Source: Ancylomarina subtilis (lineage in GTDB: Bacteria; Bacteroidota; Bacteroidia; Bacteroidales; Marinifilaceae). Taken from it: a stretch of DNA of 64,000 bases. Below the pieces are notes generated by a model, which saw only the letters and a program-made list of their open reading frames with translations, did not search any database and was not told where the DNA came from. Below, piece by piece: positions 35,497 to 44,949 of this stretch. The stretch is taken from NCBI RefSeq assembly GCF_004217115.1, contig NZ_SHKN01000001.1, positions 1,367,781 through 1,431,780 of the forward strand. The letters run 5' to 3'. The position numbers were made by a program, and so were the translations under genes. The first letter of the stretch is position 1. Each line of letters starts with the position of its first letter.

Positions 35497-38400
35497 TTAG
35501 AATCCTAATTTTAAATTAAACCCATACGTTCTGGTGTTTGGAATAAATCCACCTTCAATACCTTGTACGTTACCAGAACCACCGACTGAAGTTTCAGGAT
35601 CAAATCCTTTTTTATCCAATCCACCAGTCCATAAGTTCTTTCCATAAACTGACACTTTTAGTGATCTTAGAGGACCAATTTTTGCCTTAGGAAAAGTATA
35701 GCCTAAAGTAACCTCTCTTAATTTGATGTAATCTGCATCAAACATATTCTGAGCACTAGGAGTTCCATAAGCATGGTAGACTCTGTGAGAATAACCTTGT
35801 CCGCTAACGTACTTGTTATTTTCTGCTGTATTAGTTACTGTGTAGTTTCCATCAGCATCATAAGTTACAGTTCCGGTAACACCACCTAGGTTAATACCAC
35901 CACCATTAGCTACAGACTCTCTGATACTAACACCTTTATCATTATCAGCAGCAGACGCTTCAAGCATACCTGAGTACATCCCCCACATATGAGTTAAAGA
36001 AAACCATTTACCACCTTTTTGTACATCAACTAAGAAACTGAAGTCAAAATTCTTATATGTTAAAGAGTTACGGATACCGATATTGTAATCAGGTAACACA
36101 GATCCTATAGGCACTAGATTATCAGTAGCTAGATAATAACCATTGTCATCAACAACTTTATTCCCAGCATTATCATAAATATAATCATATCCCCAAAGCA
36201 TACCGTAAGTATCACCTACACCTGCTCTTAAATATGCGCCACTAAAAGGAGCTCTTTGAATATCAATAGCCTTAATATCTTTATAGAGCTCAGTTAGTTT
36301 ATTATCAATTTTTGAATAATTCAAATTAATATCCCATGAAAAATTATTAATTTGAACAGGAGTCGCATGCAAAGAAATCTCAATCCCTTTATTCTCCATT
36401 TCACCAGCATTAATATACTTACTTGAATAACCTGCTGCCTTAGAAACCTCTAAAGGTATGATCTGATCCGTTGTAACATTCTTGAAATAAGTCATATCAA
36501 AACCAAATCGGTTCTGCAAAAAGTTCATTTCTAAACCAATTTCATACGAAGTCGTTGTTTCTGACTTCAACTCTGAATTCAAGAAATCTTCATTAGTATT
36601 GGTTCTAGGAGCTCCTCCAAATGGACCATCAGCATTGTATTCAAATGTGTTTACAACTCGATAAGGATCAGTATCGTTACCAACTTGAGCCCAACCCAAT
36701 CTTAATTTACCATAATCCATCCAAGTTGCATCAAATAGTTCTGAAAACACAAAACTTGATGAAATTGAAGGGTAGAAATAGGAATTTTCATTCTCTGGCA
36801 AAGTAGAAGACCAGTCATTACGTGCTGTTACATCAACAAATAAGAAATTCTTAAATCCAAATGATGCACTAGCAAATACAGAATTAGTTTTCTTTACAGA
36901 ATGGAAATCATTAATTGAAACATTTCCCATTGAATTCATTAAATTGTAAATACCCGGTACCACAAGGCCACCAGAAGTTTCACCTCTCAACAAGTTAAAT
37001 TTGTTTCGACGGGCATTCGCACCAACCATAGCAGTAATGTTATAGTCTTCATTAAAACGCTTATTAAAATTCAAAGTAAATTCATAATTGAACTCTGAAT
37101 TATTACGTTTTGCTTCATAATAGCGAGAAGTTGACTGAGATCCAACAGCAGTACGCTCACGAATATCAAATGCATATGTATCACCATAAACACTTGCCTT
37201 AGCAACCAATCCCTTCATGATTTCATAATCAATAGAAACATTCCCGAAGAAACGATCACGCTCGTCATCATTAAAATTCTCATTGATGATCCAATATGCA
37301 TTATCAGCATATTTAGGAGTACCATTACTATACGATTTACGGTTCCAAGTTCTTTGAGTACCGTCATTATTCTTGTACTTACTCAATCGTTTCATATCCA
37401 ATTGACGCTGTCCCCACTGGAAGAACTTTTGAGAAAATGAATTATCATCATATCCAAAAGTTGGACGTCCTGAAGTTTCTGAGCGCACATAATTAATAGA
37501 TGCCTTCGCATTGAATTTATCTAAAAATTTGGTATTCCCTGTGATAGCAAAATTATGCTTATCATATTCAGACGTAGGCACAATACCTTCAGTATGTGTA
37601 TTTGTATATGAAAATCTCACTCCATATTCTTTACCAGTACGTGCTACCGCTACAGAATTCACATACGAAACACCTGTATCAAAGAAATCTTTCACATCAT
37701 TCTTAGGTGCAACCCAAGCACGTGGCTTTAAATAGTCATTAGGAAAACTCTCTTTATCAAAGGCATCCCAATGTAAAACTTTAATACTTGGATCGTAAGC
37801 TGGTCCCCAAGATTCATCTACAGCATATTGAGGAACCAAATAGTTGTTACCTTCGATAGTTACTTGCTCAAATCCATTAACACCACCGTCTTCATCATCT
37901 ATAATAGCACCACCACCATATCTTCTCTGTAATGCTGGTAAATCACCTATTTTCTCAATAGAAATTGAAGAACTGAAGTCAACTTTAATGTCATCTTTTC
38001 CAGCTTTCGCATTTTTAGTATTTATAATAATAACACCATTGGCAGCACGTGAACCATAAATCGCAGCAGCAGCTCCCTTAAGCACGGACATATTCTCGAT
38101 ATCATCAGGGTTGATATCGTTCATCATATTACCGTAGTCAACTCCACCAAAACCAGCTTGAGCATTGGCCGAGTTAAAGTTAGAGTTATCCATAGGAATA
38201 CCATCAACTACAATCAAAGGTTGATTTTCACCAAAAATAGAGTTGGCACCACGAATCAAAATACGTTTTGATCCTGCAAAATTAGAAGAAGCAGATACCT
38301 GTACACCAGAAACCTTACCTGACAATGCAGAAAGGGCATCTGATTGTTGCACCTGATTTAAATCATCAGCACCAACTTCCTGAACAGCATAACCAAGAGC

Positions 38401-38751
38401 TTTCTTCTCTCTTGTTACACCCAATGCAGTAACTACAACCTCATCCATACCAATAGATTCAGTTTCAAGAACTACATTAACTACAGTCTTATTACCAACT
38501 GTAATTTCTTGAGTTACCATACCTACAAAACTAAAAACAAGAACATCACTTGCTGAAGCTTCAAGGCTGTATTTTCCGTCAATATCAGTACTAGCACCAA
38601 TAGTGGTACCTTTGACAACAACAGATACACCAGGCATTCCTAGCCCGTCATCAGCACTTGTCACAGTACCGGAGATTTGCTTGCTTTGCGCAGTCACTAT
38701 TTGGGTTCCCACTAAAAGTAGAAAGACAAATAGTCCAATAATTTTTTTCAT
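35497..38751 (-). CDS. SusC/RagA-family TonB-linked outer-membrane receptor
   Basis: 1084 residues. After a signal peptide come a carboxypeptidase-regulatory-like domain (GLGMPGVSVVVKGTTIGAST), the family signature ending in LGVTREKKALGYAVQEV, a plug domain with IRGANSIFGENQPLIVVDGI, and a large beta barrel ending in phenylalanine (NLKLGF), which suits outer-membrane assembly. It imports nutrients captured by the SusD partner 13 bp downstream, powered by TonB. The 510-bp upstream region carries a striking TTAAC array. Confidence 0.95.
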   Translation of the reverse strand: MKKIIGLFVFLLLVGTQIVTAQSKQISGTVTSADDGLGMPGVSVVVKGTTIGASTDIDGKYSLEASASDVLVFSFVGMVTQEITVGNKTVVNVVLETESIGMDEVVVTALGVTREKKALGYAVQEVGADDLNQVQQSDALSALSGKVSGVQVSASSNFAGSKRILIRGANSIFGENQPLIVVDGIPMDNSNFNSANAQAGFGGVDYGNMMNDINPDDIENMSVLKGAAAAIYGSRAANGVIIINTKNAKAGKDDIKVDFSSSISIEKIGDLPALQRRYGGGAIIDDEDGGVNGFEQVTIEGNNYLVPQYAVDESWGPAYDPSIKVLHWDAFDKESFPNDYLKPRAWVAPKNDVKDFFDTGVSYVNSVAVARTGKEYGVRFSYTNTHTEGIVPTSEYDKHNFAITGNTKFLDKFNAKASINYVRSETSGRPTFGYDDNSFSQKFFQWGQRQLDMKRLSKYKNNDGTQRTWNRKSYSNGTPKYADNAYWIINENFNDDERDRFFGNVSIDYEIMKGLVAKASVYGDTYAFDIRERTAVGSQSTSRYYEAKRNNSEFNYEFTLNFNKRFNEDYNITAMVGANARRNKFNLLRGETSGGLVVPGIYNLMNSMGNVSINDFHSVKKTNSVFASASFGFKNFLFVDVTARNDWSSTLPENENSYFYPSISSSFVFSELFDATWMDYGKLRLGWAQVGNDTDPYRVVNTFEYNADGPFGGAPRTNTNEDFLNSELKSETTTSYEIGLEMNFLQNRFGFDMTYFKNVTTDQIIPLEVSKAAGYSSKYINAGEMENKGIEISLHATPVQINNFSWDINLNYSKIDNKLTELYKDIKAIDIQRAPFSGAYLRAGVGDTYGMLWGYDYIYDNAGNKVVDDNGYYLATDNLVPIGSVLPDYNIGIRNSLTYKNFDFSFLVDVQKGGKWFSLTHMWGMYSGMLEASAADNDKGVSIRESVANGGGINLGGVTGTVTYDADGNYTVTNTAENNKYVSGQGYSHRVYHAYGTPSAQNMFDADYIKLREVTLGYTFPKAKIGPLRSLKVSVYGKNLWTGGLDKKGFDPETSVGGSGNVQGIEGGFIPNTRTYGFNLKLGF

Positions 38752-39202
38752 AAATAAATCTTTTTAGTTAGTAATTAAGTAAAGATGCAAATGGTTTAAT
38801 GGTAATAATCGATGCTAAATTTAATACTTATAATGGATTTAACAAATATTAACACCCCTTTAACACATACTAACATTTATGATTTTTGTCAGTTTAGCTA
38901 TTACAATCCAAAAAATAATTATCTCCTTATAAACAAACAATCAGAATTATATACCTTTTTTATATTTTAAAAATCAAGTCAATAGAGACCAACTATTGTA
39001 TATACCCATATCAACCACTTCACTAATCATATTTTTATAGCAACAGCTATTTACATGAAATATAAATAACACACCTAAAATCAGACAAACCAAACAAATT
39101 AGCCTACAAAAGAGATCTATTATTCAACAAACACATTTCTCAGCAATATATACTTCTATCTAGCTGGCTATTTATTCTAATATTAAGGTTATATCAGTAA
39201 AT
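38752..39202. other. Long AT-rich upstream region of susC
   Basis: About 450 bases with no gene. Its notable content is the phased TTAAC array at 38839-38874, listed separately. A leader of some length is likely, since no good -7 element lies close to the susC start. Confidence 0.5.
38839..38874 (-). promoter_or_regulatory. Phased TTAAC array upstream of susC (possible operator)
   Basis: Read on the plus strand, TTAAC starts at 38839, 38849 and 38860, and CTAAC at 38870, that is every 10-11 bases on one helical face, 88-123 bases upstream of the susC ATG. The same core recurs in phased arrays before the four small-RNA genes at 44.3-45.2 kb, in opposite orientation relative to transcription. 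A bound regulator is inference. Confidence 0.45.
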
Positions 39203-39239
39203 AAAAAAAAGGGATGACTCAATTAAGAATCATCCCTTC
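39203..39239 (-). terminator. Intrinsic terminator after folD
   Basis: The stem AAGGGATGA-TC/GA-TCATCCCTT with loop TTAATT (minus strand) is followed by eight T. Confidence 0.9.
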
Positions 39240-39262
39240 GTTATATCAGAAAATTTACTCTT

Positions 39263-40144
39263 TTAAGAATAAATCTCTTTTTTCGATGCGATTAGTGTGT
39301 TTTGTAATAGCGACACAATAGTCATTGGTCCTACTCCACCAGGTACTGGCGTGATAAAAGAACACTTAGGAGCAACTTCATCGAAATTAACATCGCCTAT
39401 CAACTTCCAACCCGATTTTGTTTTATCAGATTTAATTCTGTGGATTCCCACATCAATAACAACAGCACCAGGTTTAACCATATCTCCAGTCAAGAATTCC
39501 GGCATACCAAGAGCGACGATTATAATATCAGCCTCTCGGGTAATCTCAGGTATATTCTTGGTACGACTATGGCAAAGTGTTACTGTACAATCGCCATGCG
39601 CAGCTTTACGAGACATCAACACACTCATTGGTGTACCAACAATATTACTACGGCCAATTACAACACAGTTTTTACCTGAAGTCTCAATCTTGTATCGCTT
39701 CAGTAGTTCAACAATACCGGCTGGTGTTGCTGGCAAGTAAGTTGGTAAAGTCGCAACCATTTTTCCCACATTCATAGGATGGAAACCGTCGACATCTTTC
39801 TCCGGACGAATTGTTTCAATAACTTTTGACTCAGAAATATGTTTTGGTAATGGCAACTGAACAATCAAACCATCGATTGAATCATCCTGATTCACCTTCT
39901 CAATTTCAGCCAAAAGCTCCGCTTCGGTAATTGTATCTTCAAATCGAAATTCTGAAGAATCAAACCCGACTTGATGACAAGCTTTTACTTTTGCTGCAAC
40001 ATAGGTTTCACTGGCACCATCATGTCCGACAATAATAGCCGCAAGATGTGGCTTTTTACCACCATTTTTAATAATCTCTTCAACTTCAGCAGCAATCTCC
40101 TGCTTCACCTCAGCCGAAATCTTTTTTCCATCGATTAATTCCAT
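39263..40144 (-). CDS. folD: Methylenetetrahydrofolate dehydrogenase/cyclohydrolase FolD
   Basis: 293 residues. Both FolD signatures are clear: [18 protein letters not shown] holding the catalytic lysine (signature 1) and [16 protein letters not shown] near the C-terminus (signature 2), with [16 protein letters not shown] in the NADP-binding domain. The enzyme interconverts methylene-, methenyl- and formyl-tetrahydrofolate, feeding purine and initiator tRNA synthesis. It follows ffh on the same strand, separated by ffh's terminator. Confidence 0.97.
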   Translation of the reverse strand: MELIDGKKISAEVKQEIAAEVEEIIKNGGKKPHLAAIIVGHDGASETYVAAKVKACHQVGFDSSEFRFEDTITEAELLAEIEKVNQDDSIDGLIVQLPLPKHISESKVIETIRPEKDVDGFHPMNVGKMVATLPTYLPATPAGIVELLKRYKIETSGKNCVVIGRSNIVGTPMSVLMSRKAAHGDCTVTLCHSRTKNIPEITREADIIIVALGMPEFLTGDMVKPGAVVIDVGIHRIKSDKTKSGWKLIGDVNFDEVAPKCSFITPVPGGVGPMTIVSLLQNTLIASKKEIYS

Positions 40145-40217
40145 GACTATGTTTTGTATCTGTGATAAGTATTATACAGCTAAAATCTTTAGCTGAAAAT
40201 CGTTATTGATATTTAAG

Positions 40218-40250
40218 AAAAAATGCCTGACCATTGAGTCAAGCATTTTA
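40218..40250 (-). terminator. Intrinsic terminator after ffh
   Basis: On the minus strand AAATGC-TGAC/GTCA-GCATTT with one wobble and loop TCAATG is followed by a T run. Confidence 0.85.
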
Positions 40251-40259
40251 ATATTTTGT

Positions 40260-41594
40260 CTATCGCTTTCTCATCGGAAGATTTCCCATCATTCGGGACA
40301 TCTTACCGCCTTTCGACATCATTTTCATCAGTTTACGTGTTTCATCAAACTGCTTAATCAGTCGATTCACATCCTGAATATTGGAACCACTACCCGCTGC
40401 AATACGCTTACGACGTGATCCGTTCAATAAAGTTGGATTTTCACGTTCCAAAGGAGTCATCGAATAAATGATGGCCTCGATACCTTTAAATGCATCATCA
40501 TCAATATCAATATTCTTAAGGGCTTTACCCACACCAGGAATCATTGATGCAAGATCCTTAAGATTACCCATTTTCTTAATTTGAGAAATCTGAGAAAGGA
40601 AATCGTTGAAATTGAACTGATTTTTAGCAATCTTCTTTTGCAGGTTACGTGCTTCATCTGCATCGAACTGCTCTTGTGCACGCTCAACAAGTGAAACAAT
40701 ATCACCCATACCTAAAATACGGTCAGCCATACGTGCCGGATGGAAAACATCCAAAGCTTCCATTTTCTCTCCCGTACCAACAAATTTGATAGGCTTATCG
40801 ACAACCGAACGGATTGATAAGGCGGCTCCACCACGAGTATCACCATCAAGCTTGGTTAAAACAACACCATCAAAGTCCAAACGATCGTTAAACTCTTTTG
40901 CCGTATTTACGGCATCCTGACCTGTCATTGAGTCAACAACGAATAAAATTTCAGAAGGATTGATTGCTTTTTTAACAGCTTCAATCTCCTTCATCATTTC
41001 CTCGTCAACAGCTAAACGACCAGCCGTATCGACAATCACTAAATCGTGACCTTTTGCTTTAGCTTCCTTAATGGCAGCTTCAGCAATTTTCACAGGATTT
41101 TTATTATCCTTATCTGAATATACAGAAACGCCGATTTGCTCTCCTAAAACGTGCAACTGATCAATCGCAGCCGGACGATAAACGTCACCTGCAACCAACA
41201 ATGGATTTTTTGAACGTTTGGTTTTAAGCAAGTTGGCTAACTTTCCTGAAAAAGTTGTTTTACCAGAACCCTGAAGACCAGCAATCAAAATGACAGCAGG
41301 ATTTCCTTTGATATCAATATCAACATGCTCTCCCCCCATCAATTCAGCCAACTCATCGTGAACAATCTTCACCATCAATTGATTTGGCTTCAAAGAAGTC
41401 AATACATTCTGTCCTAATGCTTTTTCTTTTACTGTAGCAGTAAATGACTTGGCGATTTTAAAATTGACATCGGCATCAAGTAAAGCACGACGAACATCCT
41501 TTAAAGTTTCAGCTATATTTATTTCGGTGATCTTTCCATGTCCTTTCAACAACTGAAAGGACCGCTCAAGTCTTTCATTAAGATTTTCAAACAT
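40260..41594 (-). CDS. ffh: Signal recognition particle protein Ffh
   Basis: 444 residues. The NG GTPase domain carries G1 GLQGSGKTT, G3 DTAGRL, and TKLDGDTRGGAAL. The methionine-rich M domain that grips signal sequences and 4.5S RNA covers the last 150 residues and ends KMMSKGGKMSRMMGNLP. It delivers nascent membrane proteins to FtsY and the SecYEG translocon. A -7 element TATTTTTG lies at 41630-41623. No 4.5S RNA gene is seen in this window. Confidence 0.97.
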   Translation of the reverse strand: MFENLNERLERSFQLLKGHGKITEINIAETLKDVRRALLDADVNFKIAKSFTATVKEKALGQNVLTSLKPNQLMVKIVHDELAELMGGEHVDIDIKGNPAVILIAGLQGSGKTTFSGKLANLLKTKRSKNPLLVAGDVYRPAAIDQLHVLGEQIGVSVYSDKDNKNPVKIAEAAIKEAKAKGHDLVIVDTAGRLAVDEEMMKEIEAVKKAINPSEILFVVDSMTGQDAVNTAKEFNDRLDFDGVVLTKLDGDTRGGAALSIRSVVDKPIKFVGTGEKMEALDVFHPARMADRILGMGDIVSLVERAQEQFDADEARNLQKKIAKNQFNFNDFLSQISQIKKMGNLKDLASMIPGVGKALKNIDIDDDAFKGIEAIIYSMTPLERENPTLLNGSRRKRIAAGSGSNIQDVNRLIKQFDETRKLMKMMSKGGKMSRMMGNLPMRKR

Positions 41595-41622
41595 TGTATT
41601 TCCGGATTATTTTAGTTTCCTG

Positions 41623-41630
41623 CAAAAATA
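41623..41630 (-). promoter_or_regulatory. -7 element before ffh
   Basis: TATTTTTG on the minus strand matches TAnnTTTG, about 30 bases before the ATG. A -33 TTTG at normal spacing is not seen. Confidence 0.5.
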
Positions 41631-41668
41631 AAAAAATCTCTGTATTTGCTCTTATCAGAAAGCATCTT

Positions 41669-41692
41669 TTAATCAGATGCTTTTAATACGAA
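41669..41692 (-). terminator. Possible terminator between argS and ffh
   Basis: AAGCATC/GATGCTT with a 9-base loop lies downstream of argS. A weaker inverted repeat (TGGAA and TTCCA arms) stands nearer the argS stop at about 41787-41815. Either could end the argS message. Confidence 0.4.
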
Positions 41693-41821
41693 ATGCAGAT
41701 TTCTTATTTTTGATTCATTTGAATAAGTTAAAACCTCAATGAGCCTTGGCATAAAGAATCAAGACTCATTCTTATATTTATTAATAATGGAATCAGTTGG
41801 TAAACCAATTCCATTTATTTA

Positions 41822-43615
41822 TTACATTCTTTCTGGCAAGCTAACCCCCAATAAACTCATACCCGATTTAATAATTTCTGCCACTTGCTTAGACAAAATA
41901 AAACGGAAATTTCTTAAATCTATGTCTTCCTCTTTATTCATAGGGAAGTCATGATAGAATTGGTTGTACTCCTTAGCTAAATCGTATACGTAATTCGAGA
42001 TTAAAGCTGGACTTGTATCGCGACCAGCATCTTTCACTACGTTAGGGTAATTGGCCATTAACTGAATTAAGAATGACTCTTTTTCAGAAATATCCAAATT
42101 TTCCTTAGCTAATTCAGGAATCTCAATACCACCCTCAGCAGCCTTACGCAATACTGACTGAATACGAGTATAAGTATATTGAATAAATGGTCCTGTATTA
42201 CCGTTGAAATCGATAGAATCCTTTGGATTAAACATCATATTCTTTTTAGGATCAACCTTCAGAATAAAATATTTCAAAGCACCCATCGCTACCTTATAAT
42301 AAACATCCTCAGCTTCTTCTTTCGAATAACCTGAAAGTTTACCCAATTCTTCTGAGGTTTCACGAGCGGTATTCACCATCTCCTTCATCAAATCATCAGC
42401 ATCAACAACGGTTCCTTCACGTGATTTCATTTTACCTTCAGGCAATTCAACCATTCCATACGATAAGTGCTTAATTTTATCGCTCCATTCGTATCCTAAT
42501 TTTCCCATGATTAGAGAAAGAACCTGGAAATGATAATTTTGCTCATTTCCTACCACATAAATATGCTCATCAATATGGAATTCATTAAAACGCTCATATG
42601 CCGTTCCGATATCCTGAGTCATATAAACTGAAGTGCCATCATCACGAAGCAATAGTTTGTGATCCAAGCCATCCTCTTCCAGGTTGGCCCAAACTGATCC
42701 TGTTTCTTTCTGATACAAGACCCCTTCATCCAAACCTCGCATCACGATCGCTTTACCTTGCTTGTATGTATCCGATTCGAAATAAACCTTATCGAAATCA
42801 ACCCCCATTGTTTTGTAAGTGATATCGAAACCAGCTAATACCCAATCGTTCATTTTACGCCATAAAGCAACTGTTTCTTCATCACCAGCTTCCCACTTCA
42901 CAAGCATATCCTGAGCCTCTAGTAAAAGCGGTGCTTTTTTCTTCGCTTCGTCAGCATCCATCCCACCAGCAACTAGAGCTTCAACCTCTTTCTTATATTC
43001 CTGATCGAACTTTACGTAGTATTTTCCAACCAGATGATCGCCTTTTATGCCTGTTGATTCCGGAGTTTCTCCTTCACCAAAGCGTAACCAGGCTAACATC
43101 GACTTACAGATATGAATACCTCTATCGTTTACCAAATTTACTTTGATAACTTCATAACCATTCGCTTTTAAAATTTGAGCAACCGAATAACCTAATAAGT
43201 TATTTCTGATATGTCCCAAATGTAATGGCTTATTGGTATTAGGTGACGAATACTCAATCATCACTTTCTTTGCACCTTCAGTCATTGGAGTAAAACCGTA
43301 GTTTTCAATTTTAACAGCTTCGTTCAAAACTGAAAGCCAGTACGAATTATCGATAACCAAATTCAGGAATCCTTTTACAATATTAAATGAAGGAATGGCT
43401 TCGACATTTTCTTGTAAAAAATTTCCAAGATCGTTAGCAGTTTCTTCAGGTGATTTCTTAGAAAAGCGCAAAAATGGGAAAACAACAACCGTTAAATCTC
43501 CCTCAAACTCGCGTCGGGTCTTTTGAATTTGAACACTATCCTCTTCAACTTTCTGACCATAGCACGCACTTATGGCCTCTACTACTTTACCTTTAATAAT
43601 ACTTTCAATACTCAT
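41822..43615 (-). CDS. argS: Arginyl-tRNA synthetase
   Basis: 597 residues of a class-I synthetase. The HIGH motif reads HLGH within SSPNTNKPLHLGHIRNNLLG, the KMSKS region is degenerate as usual for ArgRS (GKMKSREGTVV), and the C-terminal DALR-type anticodon-binding domain (NFRFILSKQVAEII) is complete. The N-terminal Arg-tRNA-specific domain is also present. A -7 element TATCTTTG lies at 43753-43746, about 130 bases upstream. Confidence 0.97.
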   Translation of the reverse strand: MSIESIIKGKVVEAISACYGQKVEEDSVQIQKTRREFEGDLTVVVFPFLRFSKKSPEETANDLGNFLQENVEAIPSFNIVKGFLNLVIDNSYWLSVLNEAVKIENYGFTPMTEGAKKVMIEYSSPNTNKPLHLGHIRNNLLGYSVAQILKANGYEVIKVNLVNDRGIHICKSMLAWLRFGEGETPESTGIKGDHLVGKYYVKFDQEYKKEVEALVAGGMDADEAKKKAPLLLEAQDMLVKWEAGDEETVALWRKMNDWVLAGFDITYKTMGVDFDKVYFESDTYKQGKAIVMRGLDEGVLYQKETGSVWANLEEDGLDHKLLLRDDGTSVYMTQDIGTAYERFNEFHIDEHIYVVGNEQNYHFQVLSLIMGKLGYEWSDKIKHLSYGMVELPEGKMKSREGTVVDADDLMKEMVNTARETSEELGKLSGYSKEEAEDVYYKVAMGALKYFILKVDPKKNMMFNPKDSIDFNGNTGPFIQYTYTRIQSVLRKAAEGGIEIPELAKENLDISEKESFLIQLMANYPNVVKDAGRDTSPALISNYVYDLAKEYNQFYHDFPMNKEEDIDLRNFRFILSKQVAEIIKSGMSLLGVSLPERM

Positions 43616-43745
43616 TTGGAAATTCTTTGTTCGGGGAACAACTAGAACTAAAAGCCTAACTTATTCCACCAGATGAAATTAAAAATGTTCGAATTTGAGT
43701 GCTCCAATATCTTATTTTGCAGATCATCCCTCATACTCGAATTTG

Positions 43746-43753
43746 CAAAGATA
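43746..43753 (-). promoter_or_regulatory. -7 element upstream of argS
   Basis: TATCTTTG on the minus strand matches TAnnTTTG. It would give an argS leader of about 125 bases. No clear -33 element. Confidence 0.4.
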
Positions 43754-43895
43754 ACATGAATTCCAAAAAAACATATTTTCAATCTCCAGAAATCTTGTAA
43801 AAATGACATATTTCAATTATATTCATTCAAATAAGTCTAACATTACAGAGACATGACTTTCAAAATACATGTTTCAAATATAAAACCCCTGCCCT

Positions 43896-44237
43896 ATGAA
43901 CATAAATTTAAACGGTCGTTGGCGCAATCAGTACAATTCAGAAATGAATTTAAAAATTGATGGTCAGGACATCACCGGAACATTCCAAACAGGAATCGGA
44001 CTTCCAAATTTTGAAGAAAAATTCGAAGTTATTGGACGCGTAAAAGATAATGTCATTGCTTTTATGGTTGATTTCGGACACTACGGCTCTCTTGCCTGTT
44101 GGACAGGACGAGTTGAAGTGGACGATATTGGTGTGGTTATCCATTCTATGTATCACCTTTCGCAATCAGATGGTAGCGATGAAGAAAAAATGGCTAAAGC
44201 AATTATTACAGGTGTCGGGACTTTTAGAAAACCCTAA
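43896..44237 (+). CDS. Avidin/streptavidin-fold protein with altered biotin site
   Basis: 113 residues, about the length of a bare avidin domain and without a signal peptide. Aligned by eye to streptavidin the fold landmarks fall in order: LNGRWRNQYNS (LTGTWYNQLGS), ITGTFQTGIG (LTGTYESAVG), SLACWTGRV (ATTWSGQY), and ITGVGTF before the C-terminus. Biotin contacts N23, S27, S45, S88 and W92 appear kept as N11, S15, T32, S65 and W69, but Y43, W79, T90, W108, W120 and D128 appear as F30, F60, A67, Y86, A100 and G108. It may bind biotin weakly or another ligand. It diverges from argS and precedes the small-RNA array. Confidence 0.78.
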   Translation: MNINLNGRWRNQYNSEMNLKIDGQDITGTFQTGIGLPNFEEKFEVIGRVKDNVIAFMVDFGHYGSLACWTGRVEVDDIGVVIHSMYHLSQSDGSDEEKMAKAIITGVGTFRKP

Positions 44238-44346
44238 TCCCTAAAATTAGTCGAATTTATCGTGTCTCAGAATTTGTCAACTATCCTAATATTTACAGGC
44301 ATTCGAAGGAACGAATAGAATTATTATTCATTTAATTCACACCGTT

Positions 44347-44401
44347 TTAACCTTCTTTAACTTAGTTTTTTTTTACAAAATTAATTTAAGCCGTATGTTT
44401 G
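44347..44401 (+). promoter_or_regulatory. Promoter/operator of small RNA 1
   Basis: TTAAC starts at 44347 and 44357 (10-bp spacing); positions 44367 and 44377, where the other copies have a third and fourth element, are degenerate. The -7 element TATGTTTG is at 44394-44401, at the same distance as in the other copies. Confidence 0.7.
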
Positions 44402-44405
44402 TAAT

Positions 44406-44525
44406 AGTAAAACAAAATTGATTTCTCAAGATCAATTCTAGACTCTGAATCACATGAGTTTAGTCGTTTTCATAGGTTAGATTTAGGTTAGTAAGAAAAA
44501 CTCAGGTGGGGACCTGAGTTTTTTT
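44406..44525 (+). ncRNA. Tandem small RNA gene, copy 1
   Basis: About 120 nt from the predicted start to the end of its terminator. Hairpin A pairs AATTGAT with ATCAATT; hairpin B pairs CTAGACTC with GAGTTTAG (one wobble). The linker TTTTCATAGGTTAGATTTAG is shared with copy 2 and nearly identical in 3 and 4. The terminator is AACTCAGGT-GGGG-ACCTGAGTT plus T run (44499-44525). No conserved reading frame. The hairpin sequences differ from other copies while pairing is kept, which supports a structured RNA. This is the most diverged copy. Confidence 0.8.
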
Positions 44526-44613
44526 CGTTTATAGTAGTCTCATTTTAGAGCTCTACTCATACGATTTCACTTGTATTTCCTGAATGCGTTATTCTATTCA
44601 AAAAAAGGAACCC

Positions 44614-44668
44614 TTAACTTTCTTTAACTTGTATTGACTCCCATTAACTAAAGAAAGCTCTATGTTTG
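44614..44668 (+). promoter_or_regulatory. Promoter/operator of small RNA 2
   Basis: TTAAC, TTAAC, TTGAC and TTAAC begin at 44614, 44624, 44634 and 44644, exactly 10 bp apart. The -7 element TATGTTTG is at 44661-44668. A perfect 9-bp inverted repeat CTTTCTTTA/TAAAGAAAG brackets the last three units. Confidence 0.75.
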
Positions 44669-44672
44669 CAAT

Positions 44673-44790
44673 GTAGAAACACAACTAATTTTTTCATAAT
44701 TAGGCTAAGCTCTACTCCATAAAGCTTAGCAGTTTTTCATAGGTTAGATTTAGGTTAGTAAGAAAACTCAGGTGGGGACCTGAGTTTTTT
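44673..44790 (+). ncRNA. Tandem small RNA gene, copy 2
   Basis: About 118 nt. Hairpin A pairs CTAATT with AATTAG; hairpin B pairs GCTAAGCT with AGCTTAGC around a loop containing CTCCATAA. Linker and terminator (44765-44790) match the other copies, with one or two fewer A before the stem. No ATG-initiated frame is shared with the other copies. Confidence 0.85.
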
Positions 44791-44890
44791 CATTTCCCCC
44801 TATTCCATTTATATATCATTCCAGCCTACAGCCATAAATGAGTTTTCTAAAACACGATATTATCGCTCAAAACACCTATAAATTTAGTGC

Positions 44891-44945
44891 TTAACGTTCT
44901 TTAACTTGTGTTGACTCCCATTAACTAAAGAAAGCGCTATGTTTG
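44891..44945 (+). promoter_or_regulatory. Promoter/operator of small RNA 3
   Basis: TTAAC, TTAAC, TTGAC and TTAAC start at 44891, 44901, 44911 and 44921, a strict 10-bp phase, followed by the -7 element TATGTTTG at 44938-44945. Confidence 0.75.
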
Positions 44946-44949
44946 TAGT

